This document shows, in pieces, positions 37,961 through 47,083 of a stretch of 64,000 nucleotides of DNA. The DNA lies in contig NC_135167.1 in assembly GCF_041146795.1 (NCBI RefSeq), forward strand, positions 4,988,454 to 5,052,453, read 5' to 3'. Made by a program: the position numbers and the translations under genes. This DNA is from Maylandia zebra. Its lineage: Eukaryota > Chordata > Actinopteri > Cichliformes > Cichlidae. How positions within the stretch are numbered: the stretch's first letter is position 1; every line of letters starts with the position of its first letter. The notes under the pieces are model-generated. The model was not told the DNA's origin, made no database searches, and was given only the letters and a program-made list of their open reading frames with translations.

Positions 37961-39400
37961 GAGTTTACTATAATAAGGGAACTTTTCCTTTAGACTTTCA
38001 AAATAAAACCTAAGCAAAATAAATAAATAAATAATAATTAAATAATGCAAAAAACTAATCTTGTAATCTCAGACAGATTCTATGTGTTTGTTAAAAGCAT
38101 ATGCATCTTTAAAAAAAACAAGAACTAAATTTAGCCATAGAGTAATTTAGTTACCTATATTTTTTAGGAAACTGAACTTGACTAAGTTTCAATTTCACAC
38201 TTTGGTCATTGGTGCTTTTATTTTGAAGCCACGCAATTTTGTCCGTATTTCTCTCTCCCTCTCTTTAAAATTCCGAGTTTCACTTGACTGCTGTCACAGC
38301 AGCAAGGTGTTCAACGGAAAGCCAGACAGAGTGACTATCCCTGGATCTTGGGGGGAGGGGGGGAGCAGAAGAGAGCGAGAGAGAAAGAGAGGGCTGAACT
38401 GAAGAGGACAGGCGAGAATCCAATTACTCATTCTACTTCTAAGAACATTCTCAAGGGGACAAACCTCAGCACTGCATAGCTTTATTGAATAACTACCCAC
38501 TTAATGCGATTGTTATTGGCATATAGACATTTATTACATTATGCTTTGTTATCACATCTTATAAACCTCCTAAAATTTATAATTTTATTCATATCGATTT
38601 ATTTTGTTCACTGTGGGAAGGTTTGTTCTGAGTTGGGCATTGCTTAAAAGCGCAAATCAGTTATTCTATGCGTGCTTAAATGCCACTTAAGTAGGCTACT
38701 TCTTAAGTGCCTGAACACTTGAAAAGGCAGGCCTGTCTCCACCTTATCAATAGATCAACATGCCATAAAAGTGACTTATTTTTTGTGATACTGATATCAG
38801 GAAGGCAGTTATGACTGTACAACGTCAATGCCACAAGCAGCTGGCATGCTTTTAGACTTCAAATATCACCACAAACCACAGCTTCACCTTGGAGATGCTT
38901 TGAACAGAGATGCAAAGAAATCAATGAGAAAACCCCACAGGTGAAGTGCAAAAGACTAAAATTTTGTTATAATGTGATATTTAGCATGAACAACAGACAA
39001 CCAAGGCCCTCGGTGTCCTTAATTACAAAAAACAAAAGTGTAACATTACGAACAGCTGTAACACTGTTCCTTCCTTGTGGTGTCCAAGATAGATTACATT
39101 CTATCAACTAGTTTATAAAATAATCTTCAGCTGCATGAGACTAGGAGAAGTATTACTCTACATATTTGAGCTGAGTTTATGACTCAGCAGGCAATTCTTC
39201 CTAATCGCGAGAAATTTTATGTTGCAAGATATCAAGCAACAAAGGCTTGAGTGTCTTACTACTGGCAACTTTCAAGAAACCCCAAAGCTGCACAAAATAT
39301 AGACATAACCTTTTTTCAAGGTGCACACATGCACAAAGTGTATGCTTGTATATGTTCAAAATCTTTTTTCGTGCACTGTCTTGTGTGGAAGTATTATATG
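37961..39400. other. Intergenic stretch
   Basis: AT-rich sequence with a purine-rich run near 38348-38400 (GGGGG and GAGAGA). No gene was recognised. Confidence 0.5.
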
Positions 39401-40069
39401 CAGTGGCTTGCAAAAGTATTCAGCCCCTTTGAACTTTCCCACATTTTGTCACATTACAGCCACAAACATGAATCAATTTTATTGGAATTCCACGCGAAAG
39501 ACCAACACAAAGTGGTGTACACGTGAGAAGTGGAATGAAAATCATACATGATTCCAAACATTTTTTACAAATAAATAACTGCAAAGTTGGGTGTGAGTAA
39601 TTATTCAGCCCCCTTTGGTCTGAGTGCAGTCAGTTGCCCATAGACATTGCCTGATGAGTGCTAATGACTACATACAGCGCTCCTGTGTGTAATCTAATGT
39701 CAGTACAAATACAGCTGCTCTGTGACGGCCTCAGAGGTTGTCTAAGAGAATATTGGGAGCAACAACACCATGAAGTCCAAAGAACACACCAGACAGGTCA
39801 GGGATAAAGTTATCGAGAAATTTAAAGCAGGCTTAGGCTACAAAAAGATTTCCCAAGCCTTGAACATCCCACGGAGCACTGTTCAAGCCATCATTCAGAA
39901 ATGGAAGGAGTATGGCACAACTGTAAACCTACCAAGACAAGGCCGTCCACCTAAACTCACAGGCCGAACAAGGAGAGCGCTGATCAGAATTGCAGCCAAG
40001 AGGCCCATGGTGACTCTGGACGAGCTGCAGAGATCTACAGCTCAGGTGGGGGAATCTGTCCATAGGACA

Positions 40070-40940
40070 ACTATACTAGATCTCAGTGCATCGTTCGATA
40101 CTGTTGACCATAATATCCTATTACAGCGATTAGAACATGCTGTAGGTATTACAGGTACTGCACTGCAGTGGTTTGTATCATATCTATCTAATAGACTCCA
40201 ATTTGTGCATGTAAATGTTGAGTCCTCTTCACATACTAAGGTCAATTATGGTGTTCCACAGGGTTCAGTGCTAGGACCAATTCTGTTTACATTATACATG
40301 CTTGCCCTAGGCAATATTATTAGAAGACATAGCATACATTTTCACTGCTATGCAGATGACACCCAGCTCTATCTGTCCATGAAGCCAGATAACACACCAA
40401 TTAGTTAAACTGCAGGAATGTCTTAAAGACATAAAGACCTGGATGGCCGCCAACTTTCTGCTTAATTCAGATAAAACTGAGGTTATTGTACTCGGCCCTG
40501 AAAAGCTTAGAAATATGGTATCTAAGCAGATTGTTACTCTGGATGGCATTACCTTGGCCTCCAGTAATGCTGTGAGGAACCTTGGAGTCATTTTTGACCA
40601 GGACATGTCCTTCAACGCACATTAAACAAATATGTAAGACTGCTTTCTTCCATTTGCGCAACATCTCTGAAGTTACAAATATCCTGTCTAAGAGTGACGC
40701 TGAAAAACTAGTTCATGCTTTTATTACTTCCAGGCTGGACTACTGCAATTCGTTATTATCAGGATGTGCAAAAAACTTGCTGAAAAGCCTTCAGCTAATC
40801 CAAAATGCTGCAGCAAGAGTCCTGACAGGGACTAGAAAGAGAGAGCATATTTCTCCTGTATTGGCTTCCCTTCATTGGCTTCCTGTTAAATCCAGAATTG
40901 AATTCAAAATCCTGCTCCTCACATACAAGGTGTTGTGTCC
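40070..40940 (+). mobile_element. L2-like LINE reverse transcriptase fragment inside Tc1
   Basis: Encodes reverse transcriptase palm motifs ([32 protein letters not shown]) and the downstream block [24 protein letters not shown] and LASLHWLPV, typical of L2-like fish LINEs. A frameshift near 40408 and another near 40622 break the frame. Neither end is natural: the 5' part is missing and there is no LINE 3'UTR or tail. The fragment replaces about 100 bp of transposase rather than simply being inserted. The right junction falls at GTGTCCC|CCACAAGCCATG. Confidence 0.85.
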
Positions 40941-41698
40941 CCCACAAGCCATGTGGGGGACACAGCAAACATGTGGAAGAAGGTGCTCTGGTCAGATGAG
41001 ACCAAAATGGAACTTTTTGGCCAAAATGCAAAACACTGTGTGGCGGAAAACTAACACTGCACATCACTCTGAACGCACCATCCACACTGTCAAATATGGT
41101 GGTGGCAGCATCATGCTCTGGGGGTGCTTCTCTTCAGCAGGGACAGGAAGCTGGTCAGAGTTGATGGGAAGATGGATGGAGCCAAATACAGGGCAATCTT
41201 GGAAGAAAACCTCTTGGAGTCTGCAAAAGACTTGAGACTGGGGCGGAGGTTCACCTTCCAGCAGGACAACGACCCTAAACATAAAGCCAGGGCAACAATG
41301 GGATGGTTTAAAACAAAACATATCCATGTGTTAGAATTGCCCAGTCAAAGTCCAGATCTAAATCCAATCGAGAATCTGTGACAAGATCTGAAAACTGCTG
41401 TTCACAGACACTGTCCATCTAATCTGACTGAGCTGGAGCTGTTTTGCAAAGAAGAATGGGCAAAGATTTCAGTCTCTAGATGTGCAAAGCTGGTAGAGAC
41501 AGACCCTAAAAGACTGGCAGCTGGAATTGCAGCAAAAGGTGGTTCTACAAAGTATTAGTGATGGGTCGGTCGCGAACGAAATGGCTCTAGAGCCGGCTCT
41601 TCGACGTGAACGACGCGAGCCGGCTCCTTATCTCGAGCAGCAGAGTGAAGCTGACCCCCCACCCACTTGAAACGTAAAGGCAAATAGGCGGAGCGGTT

Positions 41699-42722
41699 AG
41701 TGCTACGTTTGTGCTGATTTGTGCAGGTAAAATTAGCGTTTGTGCTGCTACGGTTTCCGAGATATTAAACTTTATTTATAGGTCATTCAAAGGTCACCAT
41801 CCCCCCAGACTGCTCCAAAACAAACCAAAATGGTCTACTTTTTTAGTGCTACGTTTGTGCTGGTTTGTGCAGGTAAAATTAGCGTTTGTGCTGCTACAGT
41901 ATCTGAGATATTAAAAGTTATATTTTTTGCTGATGACATCACCATCCCCCCAGACTGCTCCAAAACAAACCAAAATGGTCTACTTTTTTAGTGCTACGTT
42001 TGTGCAGATTTGTGCAGGTAAAATTAGCGTTTGTGCTGCTACGGTTTCCGAGATATTAAACTTTATTTTATAGGTCATTCAAAGGTCACCATCCCCCCAG
42101 ACTGCTCCAAAACGGGCCAAAATGGTCTACTTTTTTAGTGCTACGTTTGTGCAGATTTGTGCAGGTAAAATTAGCGTTTGTGCTGCTTCTGTTTTAAAGA
42201 TATTAATGAAAATGTAAAGGTCAACCAGCCCCCCCACATTACCCAAATCCAACAAAAGTGGTATCAAACGTTTGTGCTACGTTTGTGCTGGTTTGTGCTG
42301 CTATCATTTTAAAGATATTAATAACAATTTCTAGAGGTCATCAGAGGTCAACCAGCCCCCCCACATTAATTAAATCAAACAAAATGGGTGTCAATCAACT
42401 GTGCTACGTTTGTGCTGGTTTGTGCTGCTAAAATTTTCGTTTGTGCTGCTTCTGTTTTAAAGATATTAATGAAAATGTAAAGGTCAAAAGGTCAACCAGC
42501 CCCCCCACATTACCCAAATCCAACAAAAGTGGTATCAAACGTTTGTGCTACGTTTGTGCTGCAGAAATTTTTGTTTGTGCCGTTATTATTTTAAAGATAT
42601 TAACAAAAATTTCTAGAGGTCAACCAGCCCCCCCATATTAATGGAATCAAACAAAATGGATGTCAAACGTTTGTGCTGGTTTGTGCTGCAAAAATGTTTG
42701 TTTGTGCTGCTAACATTTTAAA
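41699..42722 (+). repeat. Left-arm tandem array (GTTTGTGCTG-rich units)
   Basis: Units of roughly 100-150 bp share the header GTGCTACGTTTGTGCTGGTT and an internal GTTTGTGCTGCT, then ATATTAA. Two unit types follow each other. The outer type (41.70-42.13 kb) carries CCCCCCAGACTGCTCCAAAA; the inner type (42.13-42.72 kb) carries AGGTCAACCAGCCCCCCCAC. The outer type is repeated three times here but once in the right arm, so the left arm has expanded. Confidence 0.9.
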
Positions 42723-42723
42723 A

Positions 42724-42893
42724 TGTTTAATAAAATAACGTCTTGATGCGTGCTTAATCATCCAGGTAAGTAAATCCCAAAAGGTTGATTCTGTTCATCT
42801 GGACATTTTCAGTTGGAGAAACGTTTCGTCACTCATCCAAGTGACTTCTTCAGTCTCAGCTGACTGCAGGTTTCCCCAACCTTATAAACACCC
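42724..42893 (-). mobile_element. Penelope-like terminal sequence, inverted copy
   Basis: The reverse complement of the segment at about 44880-45046, with few differences. It contains, on the minus strand, the blocks CTGAAGAAGTCACTTGGATG and AGTGACGAAACGTTTCTCC. I associate this kind of sequence with the terminal repeats of fish Penelope-like elements, supported by the Penelope-type reverse transcriptase trace at about 43030-43220. Inverted terminal copies are a known habit of this group. Confidence 0.65.
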
Positions 42894-43029
42894 GTGAGTG
42901 AAGTTGCCCCCCCTACCTTCTTCAAATCGAACAAAATTGATGTCAAACATTTGTCCTGCAAATTATTTTGTTTGTGCAGGTTATGTTTCCCTAATTTTAT
43001 AAACAGTACATGTACAGTGAGAGAGAGAT

Positions 43030-43225
43030 GTTACATCTGTCTTCACTTGCATCCCAGACATAGAAGCGTTGGAGGTCGTTCATAAGAGATTACAGGATCA
43101 TCCCAACCTCAGCAACAGGACCACTCTCAGCACTGATCAGTTGTGTTTGCTTTTGGAACTGTCTTAATTCCACCTATTTTGCATAAGGGTCAGTACAGGC
43201 AGAAATCTAGGTGTGCCATGGGTTC
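43030..43225 (+). pseudogene. Penelope-like reverse transcriptase fragment
   Basis: Conceptual translation gives VFTCIPDIEALEVVHKRLQD, then LSNRTTLSTDQLCLLLEL, and after breaks YRQKSRCAMGS. This follows the order of Penelope reverse transcriptase motifs (FTxIP, LLxLCLxxTYF, YxQxxGxAMGSP). The frame is interrupted by a stop, and the match ends abruptly where Rex1-like sequence begins near 43225. Confidence 0.65.
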
Positions 43226-44700
43226 CCACAGGCCCCTGGTCAAAGTCACCAAACCAGTTCGTAAGCAGGTACAGGTGTGGCCAGAAGGGTCCTCAGAGGC
43301 ACTGCTTTTCCACCACAGGCCGCCACACACGACAACACCACAGACTTTCAGGAATATACAGAAACTGTCACTGCCTACATCCCAAAATGCATCGATGATG
43401 TCACAGAGACCAGGACTATCACTGTCTGGGCCAATCAGAAACCATGGCTCACAGGTCAGGTTTAAATGCTCCTAAAGTTGAAAAATGCAAGCCTTCAGAG
43501 CCGGGAATTAGGTGAGTCTAAGAACAGCAAGGGCAAACCTGTCACGTGGCATCAGCTACAGCAAAGCTTCAGCGACAGCAGAGATACTTGGAGGCAGTGG
43601 CAAGGAATACAAACCATCACAGACTACAAGCCCACTCTACAGACCGTGGTGACACAATCCCCAGACAGTGTGTGGAGATCCCTCCACCATCATTACTGAA
43701 CCCAAGAAGTCATCTATCTCCTGCTTTAAGGACTACCGTCCTGTCAAACTCACCTCCATCATTATTAAGTTAAGTGCTTTGAACGGTTAGTCATGCATCA
43801 AATCAAATTATTGCTTTCCCCCAACCTGGATCCATTTCAGTTCACATACCGGTCAAAACGCTCAACCGATGATGGAATTTCAACTGCCCCTCACTCAGCC
43901 CTCACACATCTGAACACTAGAGACTCATATGTCAGAGTGCTGTTCATAGACTTCAGTTCAGCATTCAACACCATCATTCCCCAGCAACTCATTCACAAAC
44001 TGGATCTGCTGGGGATCAGCACCTTGCTGTATAACGGGCTGCTAGATTTCTTGACAGGAAGACAGCAGACAGTACGGGTCAACAGCAACACCTCCAGCCC
44101 AAGAACACGGAATACGGGGGCTACCCAAGGATGTGTGTTGAGCTCCCTTCTCTTCACTCTGCTGACCCACGACGAGATCTACTACAGGGGTGAAGTTAAC
44201 CATCTGCCAGAGTGGTACAGCAACAACAACCTGTCCCTGAATGTGGAGAAGACCAACAGTGACTCTACTTCCTCTGCAAACTGAGAAGCACAAGAGATTC
44301 AACCCCCATTATGAGCACCTTTTACAGAGGCACAGTTGAGAGTATCCTCACCAGCTGCATCACTGGTGTGGTATGACTCCTGCATTGGGTTCTGCAGGAA
44401 AAAATGACAACGGGTAGTGAGAGCAGCCGAGAGCATTGTGGGGACCTCTCTTGCCTCCCTCCCCAGGAGATCTACTGCACCTGCCTCATCTGGAAGGTCG
44501 TCTCCATTACAGGTGACTCCACTCATCCCTTCAACAGCGTCTTCAGTTTGCTGCCATCAGGAAGGATACTGAAGAGCCTCCGGGGCAGAACCAGCAGACT
44601 GAGAGACAGCTTCGTCCATCGGGCTGTCAGGATGCTGACCATCTCTGGATCGAGAAGGGGGGCCCAAGGGTACATCTTTCGCCATCCTACAATGCTGTGA
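43226..44700 (+). pseudogene. Degenerate Rex1-like LINE reverse transcriptase
   Basis: Traces in several frames include [89 protein letters not shown], then SLLPSGRILKSLRGRTSRLR. It is a Rex1-like family different from copies A and B, with internal deletions (the FADD region is missing after LTHD) and frameshifts. It sits in the core of the foldback element. Confidence 0.75.
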
Positions 44701-44879
44701 TTGTAGCCATTCCCCACTTTCTGTGAATGGTACTCATGGCCATTGATCAATAGGCTTTGATTAGTTGTCATTGATCAATGGTCATAAGAATTTGCATACT
44801 AACAATCATGGAATTAACCCCCCGGCACATTGTTCATTCAGTGGCGCTAGTTTCCTTCACTATGCAAATGTACTGTTTA

Positions 44880-45046
44880 TATGGTTGGGGAAACCTACAG
44901 TCAGCTGAGACTGAAGAAGTCACTTGGATGAGTGACGAAACGTTTCTCCAACTGAAAATGTCCAGATGAACAGAATCAACCTTTTGGGATTTACTTACCT
45001 GGATGATTAAGCACGCATCAAGACGTTATTTTATTAAACATTTTAA
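44880..45046 (+). mobile_element. Penelope-like terminal sequence, direct copy
   Basis: Partner of 42724-42893 in opposite orientation. It includes a hammerhead-like block at 44907-44948: GAGA, CTGAAGA, an extra A, GTCAC, an 8-base loop, GTGAC, GAAA, then CGTTTCTC. GTCAC and GTGAC are complementary, as are GAGA and TCTC. Sequence from about 44700, just upstream, probably belongs to the same terminal repeat. Confidence 0.65.
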
Positions 45047-45690
45047 AATGTTAGCAGCACAAACAAACATTTTTGCAGCACAAACCAGCACAAACGTTTG
45101 ACATCCATTTTGTTTGATTCCATTAATATTGGGGGGCTGGTTGACCTCTAGAAATTTTTGTTAATATCTTTAAAATAATAACGGCACAAACAAAAATTTC
45201 TGCAGCACAAACCAGCACAAACGTAGCACAAACGTTTGATACCACTTTTGTTGGATTTGGGTAATGTGGGGGGGCTGGTTGACCTTTTGACCTTTACATT
45301 TTCATTAATATCTTTAAAACAGAAGCAGCACAAACGAAAATTTTAGCAGCACAAACCAGCACAAACGTAGCACAGTTGATTGACACCCATTTTGTTTGAT
45401 TTAATTAATGTGGGGGGGCTGGTTGACCTCTGATGACCTCTAGAAATTGTTATTAATATCTTTAAAATGATAGCAGCACAAACGAAAATCTTTGCAGCAC
45501 AAACCAGCACAAACGTAGCACTAAAAAAGTAGACCATTTTGGCCCGTTTTGGAGCAGTCTGGGGGGATGGTGACCTTTGAATGACCTATAAAATAAAGTT
45601 TAATATCTCGGAAACCGTAGCAGCACAAACGCTAATTTTACCTGCACAAATCAGCACAAACGTAGCACTAACCGCTCCGCCTATTTGCCT
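45047..45690 (-). repeat. Right-arm tandem array, inverted
   Basis: Inverted counterpart of the left-arm array, with CAGCACAAACGTAGCAC-type units. It has the inner unit type and one copy of the outer type, so it is about 400 bp shorter than the left arm. Confidence 0.9.
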
Positions 45691-46231
45691 TTACGTTTCA
45701 AGTGGGTGGGGGGTCAGCTTCACTCTGCTATCACGAGCCGGTTTTTTTGTTTGTTTGTTTTTTTTCTTTCTTTCTCTCACCCTCTCTCTCGCGCTTTTTT
45801 TCCGCTTCATTCAGCACGCGAGCCTTGTGCTTTACGCTGGGCAGAGGGGGGAGGGGCGGTAGTTACACTCAGTAGCACAGGAACAGAGCAGGAGGGAGAG
45901 ACAGAGAAAGAGCCAGGGATAACAACGTCACATTAGAAAGGTATAGTAATCATCCACAACTATTTTCAGTTGCAGATGATAAAGGATTGAGAAAGTTTAT
46001 TCATGCAGGTCCATATGACAGACAATATGCATGTTCTTTTTGTTTTCATATTATAATTTATATTTAATTGTGTTGTGGTTTGCAGTGTTTTGTGTTGTTT
46101 CACTTTAAATTTGTAAAAGGAAAAAGCTGAAAATTTAAATAGTTAAAAATTGAAATGTGAATAGTTGACTTTTGTATTATATGATTTATTTATTACATTT
46201 TATGTGGAGTGAATAAATAAAAGTATATTTA

Positions 46232-46689
46232 CGGTGGCCCCTACAGACAAAGCACATACAAACTTCAAATCACGTACAAACCCTGAAGCACGTACAAACT
46301 CCAAAACACATAAAAAAACACGTACAAACTCCAAAACACGTATAAACTCCAAAATACGTATAAACTCCGAAGCACATAAAAACTCAAAACACGTACAAAA
46401 GGCAACAGAAGTGCTCCAGGATGCTAGGGGCAGTGTTGAACTTTTGTTACCTAGTGGCTACACAAGCCAGCCAGTACCAACGACCGGATTTGGTTTCTGG
46501 TAAAAACTGTTTTTTTATTATTTGACTATATATGAATGCTTGTGTATAAATACACAAACAATACACATATGCTTTCATGCTTTCAATTGTGTAATTTAAG
46601 TGATCTAGGTAGCTCTGTTTTGGAAGTTCAGTTCATGCTAGAAATGTGTTTTGGAGTTTGTACGTGTTTTGTCTCTAGGGGCCACTGCA
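46232..46689. mobile_element. Small hAT-type MITE with minisatellite core
   Basis: TATATTTA lies at 46224-46231 and again at 46690-46697. The ends are inverted: GGTGGCCCCTACAGACAAAG at the left and the complement of CAGTGGCCCCTAGAGACAAA at the right. Inside, a minisatellite of about 19 bp (CACGTACAAACTCCAAAA with variants, about 46250-46400) extends the left end. It is nested in the hAT element 41556-46852. Confidence 0.75.
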
Positions 46690-47083
46690 TATATTTATAT
46701 ATAAACATATATAAATAAAACCACTTTTTTTTTTACATTAGTAATTCCTTTTGTGCATAATTTTATATTATTGTTAATAATAAATTAATTAAAGCAACAA
46801 AACAACCTGAAGAGCCGGTTTGGAGCCGAAAGAGCCGGAAATCCCATCACTACAAAGTATTGACTCAGGGGGCTGAATAATTACTCACACCCCACTTTTC
46901 AGTTATTTATTTGTAAAAAATGTTTGGAATCATGTATGATTTTCGTTCCACTTCTCACGTGTACACCACTTTTGTGTTGGTCTTTCACGTGGAATTCCAA
47001 TAAAATTGATTCATGTTTGTGGCTGTAATGTGACAAAATGTGGAAAAGTTCAAGGGGGGCGAATATTTTTGCAAGTTACTGTA

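Larger units (their letters stand above)
41638..45728. mobile_element. Foldback element with long arrayed inverted arms
   Basis: The left end, CAGCAGAGTGAAGCTGACCC, is repeated inverted at the right end (45709-45728). Flanking 9-bp sequences TATCTCGAG (41629-41637) and TATCACGAG (45729-45737) differ at one base and look like a target duplication of the length made by Mutator-like elements. The arms are about 1.25 kb (to about 42893) and 0.85 kb (from about 44880). The outer parts are arrays of GTGCTACGTTTGTGCTGG-type units; the inner parts are Penelope-like terminal sequence. The core holds broken reverse transcriptase fragments. No transposase for the foldback itself was recognised. Confidence 0.8.
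41556..46852. mobile_element. hAT-type transposon with 8-bp target duplication
   Basis: The ends TAGTGATGGG and CCCATCACTA are perfect 10-bp inverted repeats, and the exact duplication CAAAGTAT lies at 41548-41555 and 46853-46860. Subterminal GAGCCGG motifs occur at both ends (for example 41591-41625 and 46811-46838), as hAT transposases prefer. No hAT transposase is visible. The element carries two further insertions: the foldback element 41638-45728 and the MITE 46232-46689. Removing it restores an uninterrupted Tc1 end. Confidence 0.93.
39401..47081 (+). mobile_element. Tc1-like transposon, heavily interrupted
   Basis: Terminal inverted repeats of about 210 bp begin CAGTGGCTTGCAAAAGTATT at the left, with the complement of CAGTAACTTGCAAAAATATT at the right; a TA follows at 47082. 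The transposase starts at 39770 with a helix-turn-helix region ([20 protein letters not shown], then GRPPKLTGR). It resumes after 40950 with WSDET-like, [20 protein letters not shown] and [11 protein letters not shown] segments. It is broken by an L2-like fragment replacing about 100 bp near 40064-40945 and by a hAT element inserted at 41556-46852. Without inserts it would be about 1.6 kb, the normal length of this family. Confidence 0.92.

Noticed and set aside
39770-40408. A domesticated transposase-reverse transcriptase gene
   Set aside because: The reverse transcriptase breaks by frameshift soon after the YADD motif, the transposase lacks its middle, and no promoter or splicing evidence supports a host gene.
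41699-42722. Regularly repeated units resembling a CRISPR array
   Set aside because: The units are tandem and homologous throughout, with no unique spacers, and they recur inverted at 45047-45690 inside a transposon in a vertebrate-type genome.
41556-46852. An autonomous hAT encoding its own transposase
   Set aside because: No hAT transposase motifs were found; all coding traces inside are reverse transcriptase fragments from nested elements.
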